This document shows, piece after piece, positions 1 through 7,067 of a DNA stretch of 64,000 nucleotides (position 1 is its first letter; the number at the start of each line of letters is the position of its first letter). Both the position numbers and the translations under genes were made by a program. The notes beneath the pieces were generated by a model, which was not told the DNA's origin, made no database searches, and saw nothing but the letters and a program-made list of their open reading frames with translations. This DNA is from Aldehydirespirator sp965204415 (GTDB lineage: Bacteria; Actinomycetota; Acidimicrobiia; Acidimicrobiales; Aldehydirespiratoraceae), in the NCBI GenBank assembly GCA_965204415.1, contig CBDBEL010000004.1, forward strand, positions 248,001 to 312,000, in the 5' to 3' direction.

Positions 1-106
1 CCATCAGCCGGGGCCTGCGGGCGGCGAACGGCGCGCCCGCGATGAGGAACACGGCCAGCGCCCCGTGAGCGAGTGCCATCCCAGCGGCCAGCAACCACCA
101 ACCCAC
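1..106 (-). CDS. N-terminal fragment of a small membrane protein (DUF2784-like), cut by the window edge
   Basis: Reading leftwards from a GTG at 106, the frame gives a hydrophobic segment (WWLLAAGMALAHGALAVFLI) followed by a short basic stretch, as in the first transmembrane helix of DUF2784-type proteins. An in-frame TAG lies just upstream of the GTG. Only about 35 codons are present, so the family name is a guess from the Trp-Trp and His positions. It is divergent from the MOSC gene. Confidence 0.35.
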   Translation of the reverse strand, partial: MGWWLLAAGMALAHGALAVFLIAGAPFAARRPRLM

Positions 107-254
107 GCCCTCACCCTACTGCGGCGCCCCCGGCGGGAGGAGTTGCGCCGCAGCCGGGACGCTCGCCCCGATGCGTCGACGTCACGCTGTGCAGAGCGCA
201 GGCGCTTCGGGTATCGCTCACGGATGCTCGCGTGAGGCCGTAGCCTCTCTGGCC

Positions 255-803
255 ATGGCAGAACGCACTCCGGAGGAGCTTGAGGCTGGCTTGGCGCATG
301 TCCTTGACGCGCCGTGTGACGAAGGGGAGCTGCGGCTGATCGTGCGCCGGCCCGGAGTGGACGAGCGCGAGACCCTCGAGGAGGGTGCCCTCGACACCGA
401 CTCGGGCCTGGTGGGCGACAACTGGGCGACGAGGGCCTATTCCAGCGCCGAGGGCGGCGAGCCGAACGTGGCTGCGCAGCTGACGCTCATGAACGCACGG
501 GTGGTGGAGCTGATCGCAGGGTCGGTCGATCGCTGGCCGCTGGCCGGCGACCAGCTCTACGTCGACTTCGACATCAGCAAGACGAACCTGCCCGCGGGCG
601 CCAGGGTGGCCATCGGGGAGGCCGTCGTCGAGATCAGCGCCAAGCCCCACACCGGGTGCGGGAAGTTCGTCCGCCGCTACGGCCTCGACGCGCAGCGCTG
701 GGTCAACTCCGAGGTCGGCCTGATGAACAGGCTGCGGGGCGTGAACACCCGGGTCGTGAAGCCCGGAGCGATCCGGGTCGGGGACCGCATCACCAAGGTC
801 TGA
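255..803 (+). CDS. MOSC-domain protein
   Basis: A 182-residue protein from the ATG at 255; an upstream in-frame ATG at 171 would add 28 residues of poor coding character. The C-terminal half carries PHTGCGKF, the conserved cysteine loop of MOSC domains, which handle sulfur or molybdenum-cofactor-bound substrates. An ARVAIG-AVVEIS strand pair precedes it and an RVGDRI turn ends it, as in that fold. The last codons (ITKV-stop) lie inside the first unit of a 73-bp tandem repeat, so the 3' end of the gene has been reiterated downstream. It appears monocistronic; substrate unknown. Confidence 0.8.
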   Translation: MAERTPEELEAGLAHVLDAPCDEGELRLIVRRPGVDERETLEEGALDTDSGLVGDNWATRAYSSAEGGEPNVAAQLTLMNARVVELIAGSVDRWPLAGDQLYVDFDISKTNLPAGARVAIGEAVVEISAKPHTGCGKFVRRYGLDAQRWVNSEVGLMNRLRGVNTRVVKPGAIRVGDRITKV

Positions 804-970
804 CCGTGACGGGGGCGGCGACGCTTCGAGGCGGTGCTCCTCGGTCCAGTCGAGTCCGAGCATCACCAAGGTCTGACCGTGACGGGGGCGGCGACGCTTC
901 GAGGCGGTGCTCCTCGGTCCAGTCGAGTCCGAGCATCACCAAGGTCTGACCGTGACGGGGGCGGCGACGC
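788..970. repeat. 73-bp tandem repeat, about 2.5 copies, starting inside the MOSC gene end
   Basis: The block beginning CACCAAGGTCTGACC occurs at 791, 864 and 937, exactly 73 bp apart. The third copy stops after GGCGACGC near 970. The first copy contains the MOSC stop codon, so each copy replays that gene end. Copies are near identical, pointing to recent expansion. Between 971 and 1118 no intact gene is seen. Confidence 0.95.
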
Positions 971-1118
971 CGTAGGTCGGCGCCTACATCGAAGCGTCGC
1001 ACAGGTGGCTCTCCGAGATCGCCGCGCCACGGCCGGTGCTGCTGGGCGCGGGACTGACCGCGCCCTCAAGATCCTCGAAGGCAAGGGCCGGCGCCGCCGC
1101 TGACGGACTGCTTGCGGG

Positions 1119-1667
1119 TCAGTCGGGGATCCATGACTCGGTCTCGATGCCGAGCCCGTCGGCGATGCGGTTGGCGTAGGCGTAGTAGCCGACGACCTCG
1201 GTGATGTCGAGGATGTCGCGGTCCGAGAAGCCGACCGTTCGCAGGTCCTCGACGTCGGCGTCGTCCATCGCGCCGGGCGTGCGGGTCAGCTTGACCGCGT
1301 AGGCCAGCATCGCCGTCCGCTTGGGCGACAACGGCGCGGTGGTCCAGTCCCGTTCGACCGCGGCCACGAGTTCGTCGTCGTTGATGAGCCGGCGCAGACC
1401 GCGCCGGTGGTGGACGATTCAATAGTGGCAGTCGTTCTCGAGGCTCACGACCAGCGCGATGAGCTCGCGCTCGACCTTGCGCAGCGTGGCGGTGCCGGCC
1501 ATGGCCGACATGTACAGGCCCTGGTGGGCCGCCATCGAGCGGGGGTTCAGCGAGTGGACGGCGAGAATGTTGTCGACCCGCCCGTAGACCGGGTCGACCA
1601 CCTTCGGGCGCATCTCGCCAAGCTCCCCCTCCCAAGAGTCGTCCGGAACAATCTCAATCCGAGCCAT
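1119..1667 (-). CDS. AhpD/carboxymuconolactone-decarboxylase-like selenoprotein (in-frame TGA = Sec83)
   Basis: The frame from ATG 1667 runs 82 codons to a TGA at 1421-1419, then continues in the same frame without any other stop to 1119 (182 residues including Sec). The context is NDCHY-TGA-IVHH. AhpD-like peroxidase-related proteins have C-x-x-C followed by HH at this place, so the TGA replaces the second redox cysteine and gives Cys80-x-x-Sec83. A perfect 7-bp hairpin starts 11 nt after the TGA. Both halves look like one family member: the N-half has the helix before the motif, the C-half has PLSPKRTAMLAYAVKLTR. Likely a thiol/selenol peroxidase or reductase. A gene caller would split it in two or call it a pseudogene. 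A selD gene is present at 45-46 kb. Confidence 0.85.
1389..1407 (-). promoter_or_regulatory. Bacterial SECIS hairpin for the AhpD-like selenoprotein
   Basis: Immediately downstream of the in-frame TGA (11 nt later on the minus strand) lies CCGGCGC-GGTCT-GCGCCGG, a perfect 7-bp stem with a 5-nt loop. The loop GGUCU and its offset from UGA (nt 19-23) are the same as in the E. coli fdhF SECIS as I remember it, which SelB recognises. The hairpin is inside the coding sequence, as expected in bacteria. Confidence 0.8.
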
Positions 1668-1709
1668 ACCCCCAGTCTCCCACGCCCCGGGGACCTTGCG
1701 CGCTCGAGG

Positions 1710-1916
1710 TCAGGCTGCCGAAGGCTCAAAGGACGACACGACGAACCACGCCCGCTGAGCGACCGCGCTGGAGAAGCTTCCAGCCTTGGCCTGCTGCTGA
1801 AGCTCCTCCCAGGTGCATCCTGCCCTAGCGAGGGCGTTGTCGATGGCGGTGCGGACGCCCGCCTCGTCCAACACGTCAACCTCGATGTCCGCGTAGCGGT
1901 CTTGTTCGCTGGTCAT
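1710..1916 (-). CDS. Small protein of unknown function, third gene of a TA-like operon
   Basis: A 68-residue acidic protein (DRYADIEVDVLDEAGVRTAI). Its ATG overlaps the stop of the preceding HTH gene by 4 nt (ATGA), so the two are translationally coupled. I do not recognise the family. A C-x-W-x-E segment in the middle and an FVVSSF strand at the end suggest a small folded domain. It may be an accessory part of the upstream toxin-antitoxin pair. Confidence 0.6.
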   Translation of the reverse strand: MTSEQDRYADIEVDVLDEAGVRTAIDNALARAGCTWEELQQQAKAGSFSSAVAQRAWFVVSSFEPSAA

Positions 1917-2209
1917 TGCGGCCTCACTTCATCCGGCTCGACCAGATGTCCGTAGCGGCCCTTCGCTTCCTGATCTGAGACGCCAAGGATCTGACCGATG
2001 CGATTCCACGAAGTGCCGTCCTCCAACGCAGCCTGAACAGCTTCGACGACCTGCCTCTCGTTCTTGGCACGCTGCCTGACAGCTCGGGCCAGAAGGTACT
2101 CGGCGATAGGAACCTCCTCGGCCGCGTCCGGATCGAATGCCTCGAACCGATCAGCGAGCTCGTCAGAGCGGTCGAGTATCTCCTCGAAGGTCCACTTCAT
2201 AGCCGCCAC
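1913..2209 (-). CDS. Helix-turn-helix protein, probable antitoxin
   Basis: A 98-residue protein from a GTG with GGAGGAGG about 8 nt upstream; an internal ATG at 2200 is an alternative start. The C-terminal part (GTSWNRIGQILGVSDQEAKG) reads as a resolvase/sigma-like HTH. The layout matches the paralogue at 34168-34497: a P-I-x-E segment, an ALA-AVR-like helix, then W-x-RIG-x-IL-x-V and RYG. It overlaps the upstream toxin-like gene by 13 nt and the downstream small gene by 4 nt, the layout of a TA operon in which the DNA-binding protein represses its own promoter. Function is inferred from layout and fold only. Confidence 0.65.
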   Translation of the reverse strand: MAAMKWTFEEILDRSDELADRFEAFDPDAAEEVPIAEYLLARAVRQRAKNERQVVEAVQAALEDGTSWNRIGQILGVSDQEAKGRYGHLVEPDEVRPQ

Positions 2210-2433
2210 TCTAAGAACCTCCTCCGTGCCAGCATGGCATGAACAATAACGTCGATCCCTAGTTCCACGTCGGTCATGACCCCGACTTCCAGCAGTCGGC
2301 CGCTCTGATCTCCCCCGATGAGAATGTCAAGTTCTCCGAGCACGTGCACATGAATGGGATTGCGATAGACGTGGAGCATCTGGTCGTCGGTCACGCCGTG
2401 CTGGCGAGCGGAATGAGCGATCACCGGATCCAC
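2197..2433 (-). CDS. Small toxin-like protein (RelE/BrnT-type, tentative)
   Basis: A 78-residue protein, first gene of the three-gene operon. It has the pattern IAHSARQHGVTDDQ, a turn with IHVHVLG, then GRLLEVGV and an IVHAM motif. This resembles short ribonuclease-toxin-like proteins of actinobacteria in which H-A-(M/R)-x-(R/A)-R closes the fold. Toxin-first order is found in brnT-brnA type modules. The upstream 2434-2500 stretch is AT-rich and is the likely promoter. Assignment is tentative; no catalytic residue can be proved from sequence alone. Confidence 0.5.
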   Translation of the reverse strand: MDPVIAHSARQHGVTDDQMLHVYRNPIHVHVLGELDILIGGDQSGRLLEVGVMTDVELGIDVIVHAMLARRRFLEWRL

Positions 2434-2498
2434 ACTGCGATCACATCATGTCATAGTCTATGTCAATCAGTATCATATACAGTATTCCTCACGCGAGT

Positions 2499-2558
2499 CG
2501 TCGACGCCTGCCGCTACATCGCAGGTCTGCGGGTCGGCGCGCTGCACCGCGTCGAAAA
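2499..2558 (+). pseudogene. Fragment duplicated from an ADP-ribosylglycohydrolase gene
   Basis: About 60 nt encoding VDACRYIAGLRVGALHRVEK match, with few changes, the internal segment VDACRYFAGLLVGALHGVDK of the intact gene (about 3696-3756). It sits just upstream of the phosphatase gene and is in frame with it, so naive annotation extends the phosphatase N-terminus into this relic. It is evidence of an earlier duplication or recombination at this locus. Confidence 0.75.
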
Positions 2559-2628
2559 GAATGGCCGCCTGGCGATCCGTGCGGCGGTCCGATCTAGCCT
2601 CGGGTACGTCGGGCGACCGGGAGAGAAG

Positions 2629-3174
2629 ATGGACATGAGCGCATCTGGCCGCGGTGATCGGCCGATGGCGAACAGCTACTGGGTGGTTCCGGGCCGGTTC
2701 GCGGCGGGGGAGTATCCGGGCTCGTTGAACCGTGCCGACGCTGATCGGCGGTTGCGGAGGCTGCTGCGGGCCGGCATCGACCACTTCATCGACCTGACCC
2801 GGCCGGCCGACGGCCTGGAGCCGTACGAGCCGATGTTGCGGGAGCATGCGTACGCCGAACGCGTGGAGGTGCGGTGGGAGCCTCACCCGGTCGTCGACAA
2901 TTCCGTCCCTTCCGTGGAGGCCATGACCTCGATCCTCGACGCCATCGACGGCGCCATGGAGGCCGGCAGGACGGTCTATGTCCACTGCTGGGGCGGGATC
3001 GGCCGCACCGGGACCGTGGTCGGCTGCTGGCTGGTCCGCCGCGGGGACACCGGCGACGAGGCCCTCGATCGGATCGCCGAGTGGTGGAAGCACGTCGAGA
3101 AGAGCTGGCGGGTTCCCCGTTCCCCCCAGACTCACGAGCAGCACGAGTACGTTCGCCGCTGGGCCGAGCGGTGA
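2629..3174 (+). CDS. Dual-specificity/tyrosine phosphatase-like protein
   Basis: A 181-residue protein with VHCWGGIGRTGT, the HC-x5-R-T P-loop of cysteine phosphatases (Cys120, Arg126). A general-acid region precedes it (VVDNSVPS). Start chosen at ATG 2629 behind GGGAGAG; the open frame continues upstream to 2344 but runs through the ADP-ribosylglycohydrolase relic. The stop overlaps the GTG start of the next gene by 4 nt (GTGA), so both are translated together. Such phosphatases can act on phosphoproteins or on phosphorylated nucleotides or RNA; the partner suggests ADP-ribose-related chemistry. Substrate not determinable here. Confidence 0.85.
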   Translation: MDMSASGRGDRPMANSYWVVPGRFAAGEYPGSLNRADADRRLRRLLRAGIDHFIDLTRPADGLEPYEPMLREHAYAERVEVRWEPHPVVDNSVPSVEAMTSILDAIDGAMEAGRTVYVHCWGGIGRTGTVVGCWLVRRGDTGDEALDRIAEWWKHVEKSWRVPRSPQTHEQHEYVRRWAER

Positions 3175-4133
3175 GCCCGGCAGCCGCCTCACAGGTTGGT
3201 CGGCCGTCGGCCCGGGACCGGTTCCGGGGCTGCCTGCTGGGGCTGGCGGCCGGCGACGCGCTGGGCACCACGCTGGAGTTCCGGCCGCCGGGCACGTTCG
3301 AGCCGATCGACGACATGGTCGGCGGCGGGCCGTTCCGGCTGCGGCCCGGCCAGTGGACCGACGACACGTCGATGGCGCTGTGCCTGGCCGAGAGCCTCCT
3401 CGAGTGCGACGGGTTCGACGCCGCCGACCAGATGCGACGCTACGTGCGCTGGCGGAGCGAGGGCTACCTGTCGTCCACGGGGGACTGCTTCGACATCGGC
3501 AACACGGTGAGCGCCGCGCTGTCTCGCTTCGTCCGTGACGGCGACCCGTATGCGGGGTCCACCGACCCGCGCAGCGCCGGCAACGGTTCGCTGATGCGCC
3601 TCGCGCCGGTGCCGATGTTCTATGCCGGCGACGCGGCCGAGGCCCTCGCCATGGCCGCCGAGAGCTCCCGGACCACCCACCAGGCTCGGGAGGCCGTAGA
3701 CGCCTGCCGCTACTTCGCAGGCCTGCTGGTCGGCGCACTGCACGGCGTCGACAAGGAGACCCTGCTGTCGCCGGCCTACTGCCCAGTAGCGGGCCTATGG
3801 AAGCGCGAACCCCTGGCCGAGAAGATCGCACAGGTCGCGGCCGGATCGTTCAAGGACCGCAACCCGCCCGACATCAAAGGAACCGGCTACGTCGTCCAGT
3901 CACTGGAGGCAGCCCTATGGGCCTTCCACCACTCCTCCGACTTCCGCGAGGGCGCCCTGCTGGCCGTGAACCTAGGCGACGACGCCGACACCACCGCCGC
4001 CATCTACGGCCAGATCGCCGGCGCCCACTACGGAGCCCAGTCGATCCCCCCACCCTGGCGCCAGCAGCTCACCATGTCAGCCGAGATCACAGCACTAGCC
4101 GACCAACTCCACACCAGGCCCGCCCTGCCCTGA
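3171..4133 (+). CDS. ADP-ribosylglycohydrolase (DraG/ARH family)
   Basis: A 320-residue protein from GTG 3171. Family signatures are present: RFRGCLLGLAAGDALG near the N-terminus; WTDDTSMAL, the first metal-binding motif with the two Asp; a GNGSLMRLAP segment; and LGDDADTTAAIYGQIAGAHYG near the C-terminus, with the Asp residues that bind the second metal. The family removes ADP-ribose from proteins or small molecules using two Mg ions. It is coupled to the upstream phosphatase by a GTGA overlap, suggesting a two-step removal of phosphate and ADP-ribose from a shared substrate (inference). Fragments of related genes lie at 2499-2558 and 7943-8060. Confidence 0.92.
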   Translation: MSPAAASQVGRPSARDRFRGCLLGLAAGDALGTTLEFRPPGTFEPIDDMVGGGPFRLRPGQWTDDTSMALCLAESLLECDGFDAADQMRRYVRWRSEGYLSSTGDCFDIGNTVSAALSRFVRDGDPYAGSTDPRSAGNGSLMRLAPVPMFYAGDAAEALAMAAESSRTTHQAREAVDACRYFAGLLVGALHGVDKETLLSPAYCPVAGLWKREPLAEKIAQVAAGSFKDRNPPDIKGTGYVVQSLEAALWAFHHSSDFREGALLAVNLGDDADTTAAIYGQIAGAHYGAQSIPPPWRQQLTMSAEITALADQLHTRPALP

Positions 4134-4210
4134 CTCCGCCTCGGTTCGCCGCTAGAGGAACCTCCAACGCCGTGTTGGTTCCTTTTCATCTATATTGTAT
4201 GTTCTCATGT

Positions 4211-4429
4211 ATGGCGACCGCTGGAGAGACTCCGAGCACGGCACACACCGGCCTAAGCGCTCGATCAGCTGGGATCGCGCGCCGCAGTGATCTCTTGGAG
4301 GGGGCCGACCGCTATCTCGCCGAACTGGTCGAGGAGGTCGGCGAGCCCTCGCAGCAGGAGGTAGCCGAGGCCGAGGAATGGTGCGATCGCATCGAGCGCC
4401 ACCTCAAGCGGGCGCCTGATAATCGATGA
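4211..4429 (+). CDS. VapB-type antitoxin of a broken VapBC module
   Basis: A 72-residue protein whose C-terminal half (YLAELVEEVGEPSQQEVAEA) is nearly the same as in the intact antitoxin at 32147-32416 (YVAELIEEVGEPTPEEMTRA). An in-frame ATG at 4199 is an alternative start; TATATT lies just upstream. The stop overlaps the ATG of what was the toxin gene (ATGATGA at 4426), but that toxin survives for only about ten codons. It is therefore an orphan antitoxin, which may still act on related toxins in trans. Confidence 0.65.
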   Translation: MATAGETPSTAHTGLSARSAGIARRSDLLEGADRYLAELVEEVGEPSQQEVAEAEEWCDRIERHLKRAPDNR

Positions 4430-4467
4430 TGAGCACTGTCGTTCTCGACTCGGGGGCGTCCCCGGGG
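4426..4467 (+). pseudogene. Truncated VapC (PIN toxin) N-terminus
   Basis: The sequence encodes MSTVVLDSGA, the first beta strand and catalytic Asp of a PIN-domain toxin (compare VSVLVLDSGA at 32150), then diverges at a CCCCGGGGC tract into unrelated sequence. The rest of the toxin is gone. The frame stays open into the following XRE-ImmA gene, so an automatic start call could wrongly fuse the two. Confidence 0.7.
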
Positions 4468-4501
4468 CATGGTGGGATGTGGGAAGCGATTCGGCCCACC
4501 G

Positions 4502-4529
4502 TTGACAGCTTGCAACGTTGTTCTATAAT
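4502..4529 (+). promoter_or_regulatory. Consensus promoter with palindromic operator, leaderless start
   Basis: TTGACA at 4502-4507 and TATAAT at 4524-4529 are separated by 16 nt: both hexamers are perfect. The ATG of the XRE-ImmA gene is only 7 nt after the -10, so the mRNA should be leaderless. The spacer holds the palindrome CAACGTTG (4513-4520), a plausible operator for the encoded XRE repressor. Confidence 0.8.
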
Positions 4530-4536
4530 CGCACAC

Positions 4537-5640
4537 ATGGCCTTGGCACCCGGGGAACTGGGCGAGAGGATTGCGGCGGCTCGACGCGAGGCCGGCCTCA
4601 CCCAGGGCGCGTGTGCAGCGCGTGCTGCCATCGAGCGCTCGGCGCTAGGAAAGATCGAGATCGGCGCCCGCAGGGTGGGAGCGGTCGAACTGGCCCGCTT
4701 GGCGGATGCGCTCGACGTGAGGATCGAGTGGTTCTTCGAGGACGCGCCGGCGTCGGTGGTGTCACGGCGCAACGCCGCCGAGGCCGGGGCTCCCAACCCG
4801 CAGATAGACCGTTCCGTCGAGCGGCTGGCGCGAGAGATCGAGTTCCTCCAGAGGATCGGAACGGATCTGGACTTGTCGGCCTCTCCGGAGTTGCCGGTTC
4901 CAGTGACCATGCAAGAAGGCGAGGCCGCTGCGGGTGAGGCACGTCGCATGCTCGGTTACGGCGAGGGCGAGCCGGCAATCGGTCTGGCTGAGCGAGCCGC
5001 CGGCCTCGGGCTGCTCGTGTTCTCGCTTGCGCTCGGCGACGATGCTGCCGACGGGGCCTCGATCCTTCTTAGCCGGGGTGGGGTGGCGTTGGTTAACGGC
5101 AGTCGCCCGCTCGGCAGGCGCCGCCTGACGCTCGCCCACGAGTTGGGCCACTTCATGTTCGCCGACGAGTTCTCGACCGACTGGTTGGTGGCCGATGATC
5201 CGGCCAGCAAGCGTGAGGCCCGCATCGACCGGTTCGCTCGAGCACTACTGCTGCCGGAGTCGGCGCTGCGCAGCGCCTGGCAGAGCGACCAGAGCACCCG
5301 GACTAGGGCAGTGCTCATCGCCAGCGAGTACCGAGTCGACATGTCGACGTTGTCGCGGCGTCTGAGCGAGCTGGGCATCGCGTCTTCCGCCGAGGCAACC
5401 GTCGTCCGTTCCACGCGCACCAAACAGGCCGACATCGTCGAGCACGCGCTGCTCGTGCCTCAAGACCTAGCGCCGCCCGAGTTTCCCGACGCCTACATCA
5501 GGGCCGTGCTGAACGCCTACCGCAGCGAAGAGATCTCCGCGGCCCGGGCTATCAGCATGCTGCCCGAGACCTGGTCAGAGGACGACCTGCCGGACCTACC
5601 GAAGTTGCCCGAGAACGCGACCTGGACCTTCGTTTCGTGA
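4537..5640 (+). CDS. XRE-family regulator fused to ImmA/IrrE metallopeptidase
   Basis: A 367-residue protein. Residues about 5-70 form an XRE helix-turn-helix (GERIAAARREAGLTQGACAA). A zinc peptidase domain has the motif H201-ELG-H205 (LAHELGHFMF) followed by a downstream acidic helix (RIDRFARALLLPESAL), as in ImmA/IrrE proteins that cleave repressors or antitoxins. The start at ATG 4537 fits the leaderless promoter. It is followed after 10 nt by a PIN-domain gene, giving the known Xre-ImmA/PIN (COG2856-type) TA-like arrangement. It probably autoregulates and may control the PIN partner by proteolysis (inference). Confidence 0.9.
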   Translation: MALAPGELGERIAAARREAGLTQGACAARAAIERSALGKIEIGARRVGAVELARLADALDVRIEWFFEDAPASVVSRRNAAEAGAPNPQIDRSVERLAREIEFLQRIGTDLDLSASPELPVPVTMQEGEAAAGEARRMLGYGEGEPAIGLAERAAGLGLLVFSLALGDDAADGASILLSRGGVALVNGSRPLGRRRLTLAHELGHFMFADEFSTDWLVADDPASKREARIDRFARALLLPESALRSAWQSDQSTRTRAVLIASEYRVDMSTLSRRLSELGIASSAEATVVRSTRTKQADIVEHALLVPQDLAPPEFPDAYIRAVLNAYRSEEISAARAISMLPETWSEDDLPDLPKLPENATWTFVS

Positions 5641-5650
5641 CCGTCTGCAG

Positions 5651-6184
5651 ATGGAACCGCTCATCTTCGACACCGGACCGCTCAGCCAGTTCGCTCGCAT
5701 TGAGAGCCTTGAGGTGCTCAGACTCGTCGTTGGTGAGCGCCGCTGCATCGTCCCGGAGGCGGTAGTCGTCGAACTTCGACGCGGAGCACAGCGAGACTCG
5801 CGCATTCAGGCGGTGCTGGAAGCTGGCTGGATCGAGAAACGGGACGCCTCGGATGGCGACGAGATCGCTGCGTACGCGACTTTCGCTAGTCGACTGGTGT
5901 CGGGTGATCGGAACGTCGGTGACGCCGCGGTTCTCGCACTTGCCAAGACGCTCCCCGGTCAAGCGGTCATCGATGACAGGGTCGCGCATCGGATCGGCAT
6001 GAAGGCAGGCGTCTCCTGCACTCGCACGCTCGCGTTGTTGTGCCAGGGAATCCGCTCGAATCTGCTGACACTCGAAGATGTGAGCGACCTCGCTGACGAA
6101 CTCATCGTCACCGACTACCACCTGCCCTTCGGCCCAGGCGAGTTCGTCAAGTGGGCCGAGGAGAACGATCTCACTGCGAGCTAA
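5651..6184 (+). CDS. PIN-domain toxin-like nuclease partner of the ImmA protein
   Basis: A 177-residue protein starting MEPLIFDTGPLSQFARI; the FDTG strand-turn is the first catalytic Asp of PIN-like folds. An IVPEAVVVELRRG segment gives the conserved Glu, and GDAAVLALAKTLPGQAVIDD gives the later Asp cluster. The start is 10 nt after the ImmA stop, so the genes are co-transcribed. A predicted RNase whose action is likely held in check by the XRE-ImmA partner. Confidence 0.8.
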   Translation: MEPLIFDTGPLSQFARIESLEVLRLVVGERRCIVPEAVVVELRRGAQRDSRIQAVLEAGWIEKRDASDGDEIAAYATFASRLVSGDRNVGDAAVLALAKTLPGQAVIDDRVAHRIGMKAGVSCTRTLALLCQGIRSNLLTLEDVSDLADELIVTDYHLPFGPGEFVKWAEENDLTAS

Positions 6185-6232
6185 CGCGCCGAGCCGAGCT
6201 GTGGCGGCGCCGGGCTGCACCGTCCGCGCTGG

Positions 6233-6976
6233 CTAGGTTGCTTCGAGAGTGCCGCGCTGTACGTGGCGTCCCCATGGGCCCGACAGGAACGCTTTGATAC
6301 GGGCATCAAGAAGACCCGCGTGCCGGTCGTCCGGGAGAACCATGAGGTCGCGGTTCCGGTAGGTGAACCTCTGAGGTGGTGCTGCCGACAACCGTGTCCT
6401 GAGCGCGGCGTCCCAGGCGTCGAGTTGCGACGGCCGGTCGTTGAAGTTCTGCGGGTGGTGTTGATACACGACGACCGTCTGTCGGCGGGTGCGGCGCAGG
6501 AACGTCCGCAATTCGTGCTGATGGACATGCTTGGGCGAAGGCCGCTTCTTCTCCATCGCGGCCGTCGCAAGGCCCACATCAGGATCGAGGAACACGATGT
6601 CGGATTCAGCGGTCCACTCGAGCGCCTGCTGCAGCCACGACGGCCTCGTAGCGGCACGCAATTGCTCGGACCAGAAGCGTGTTCTCTCGCCGAGGATCTC
6701 GCTCTGCTCCAAGGCGGCGAGGCACCGGTTGTTGTCAACCACTTCGCGCAGGCAGTCGAACAGGCCGGGATCGCACTCGCGATATCCGCTGGCGTAGCTC
6801 AAGTAGTCCAAGTCCTGCCCGTGGCTATGGGGCGTGTTGTCGATGGTTCGTTGGTCTGGCACGTACCACACCACGCCGAGTTTCAGTGGCGGCTCGCCGT
6901 CGGGCATTCCAGCCAAGGCACGAAGCAGGCCGAACTTCGGATAGTCGCCGAAGTCCCCCACAAACTGGTCCTGCAT
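6233..6976 (-). CDS. Conserved hypothetical protein (FVGDFGDYPKFGLLRAL family)
   Basis: A 247-residue protein with a distinctive N-terminus (MQDQFVGDFGDYPKFGLLRA), a central strand ending in Asp residues (IVFLDPDVGLA) and KHV followed by an arginine-rich helix and VVVYQHH. I recognise this arrangement from unnamed proteins found near mobile or defence genes, but no function is known to me. The FLDPD motif after a hydrophobic strand recalls nucleotide- or metal-binding loops. It is convergent with the PIN gene. Confidence 0.7.
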   Translation of the reverse strand: MQDQFVGDFGDYPKFGLLRALAGMPDGEPPLKLGVVWYVPDQRTIDNTPHSHGQDLDYLSYASGYRECDPGLFDCLREVVDNNRCLAALEQSEILGERTRFWSEQLRAATRPSWLQQALEWTAESDIVFLDPDVGLATAAMEKKRPSPKHVHQHELRTFLRRTRRQTVVVYQHHPQNFNDRPSQLDAWDAALRTRLSAAPPQRFTYRNRDLMVLPDDRHAGLLDARIKAFLSGPWGRHVQRGTLEAT

Positions 6977-7067
6977 CGCGCCACCAGCCTACGGGCATCG
7001 GCCCGGCCGGGGAATCGTCTGCGCGGCCGGGTAGAAGGGACGAGATTTCAACGAAGGAGCCTGATTC

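Noticed and set aside
1119..1667. Interpretation as a frameshift or two separate genes
   Set aside because: The halves are in the same frame with only a TGA between them, the TGA sits at a redox Cys column, and a SECIS-like hairpin follows.
2344..2628. Longer start for the phosphatase gene
   Set aside because: The extra residues include a relic of the ADP-ribosylglycohydrolase gene and precede a good ribosome binding site at 2629.
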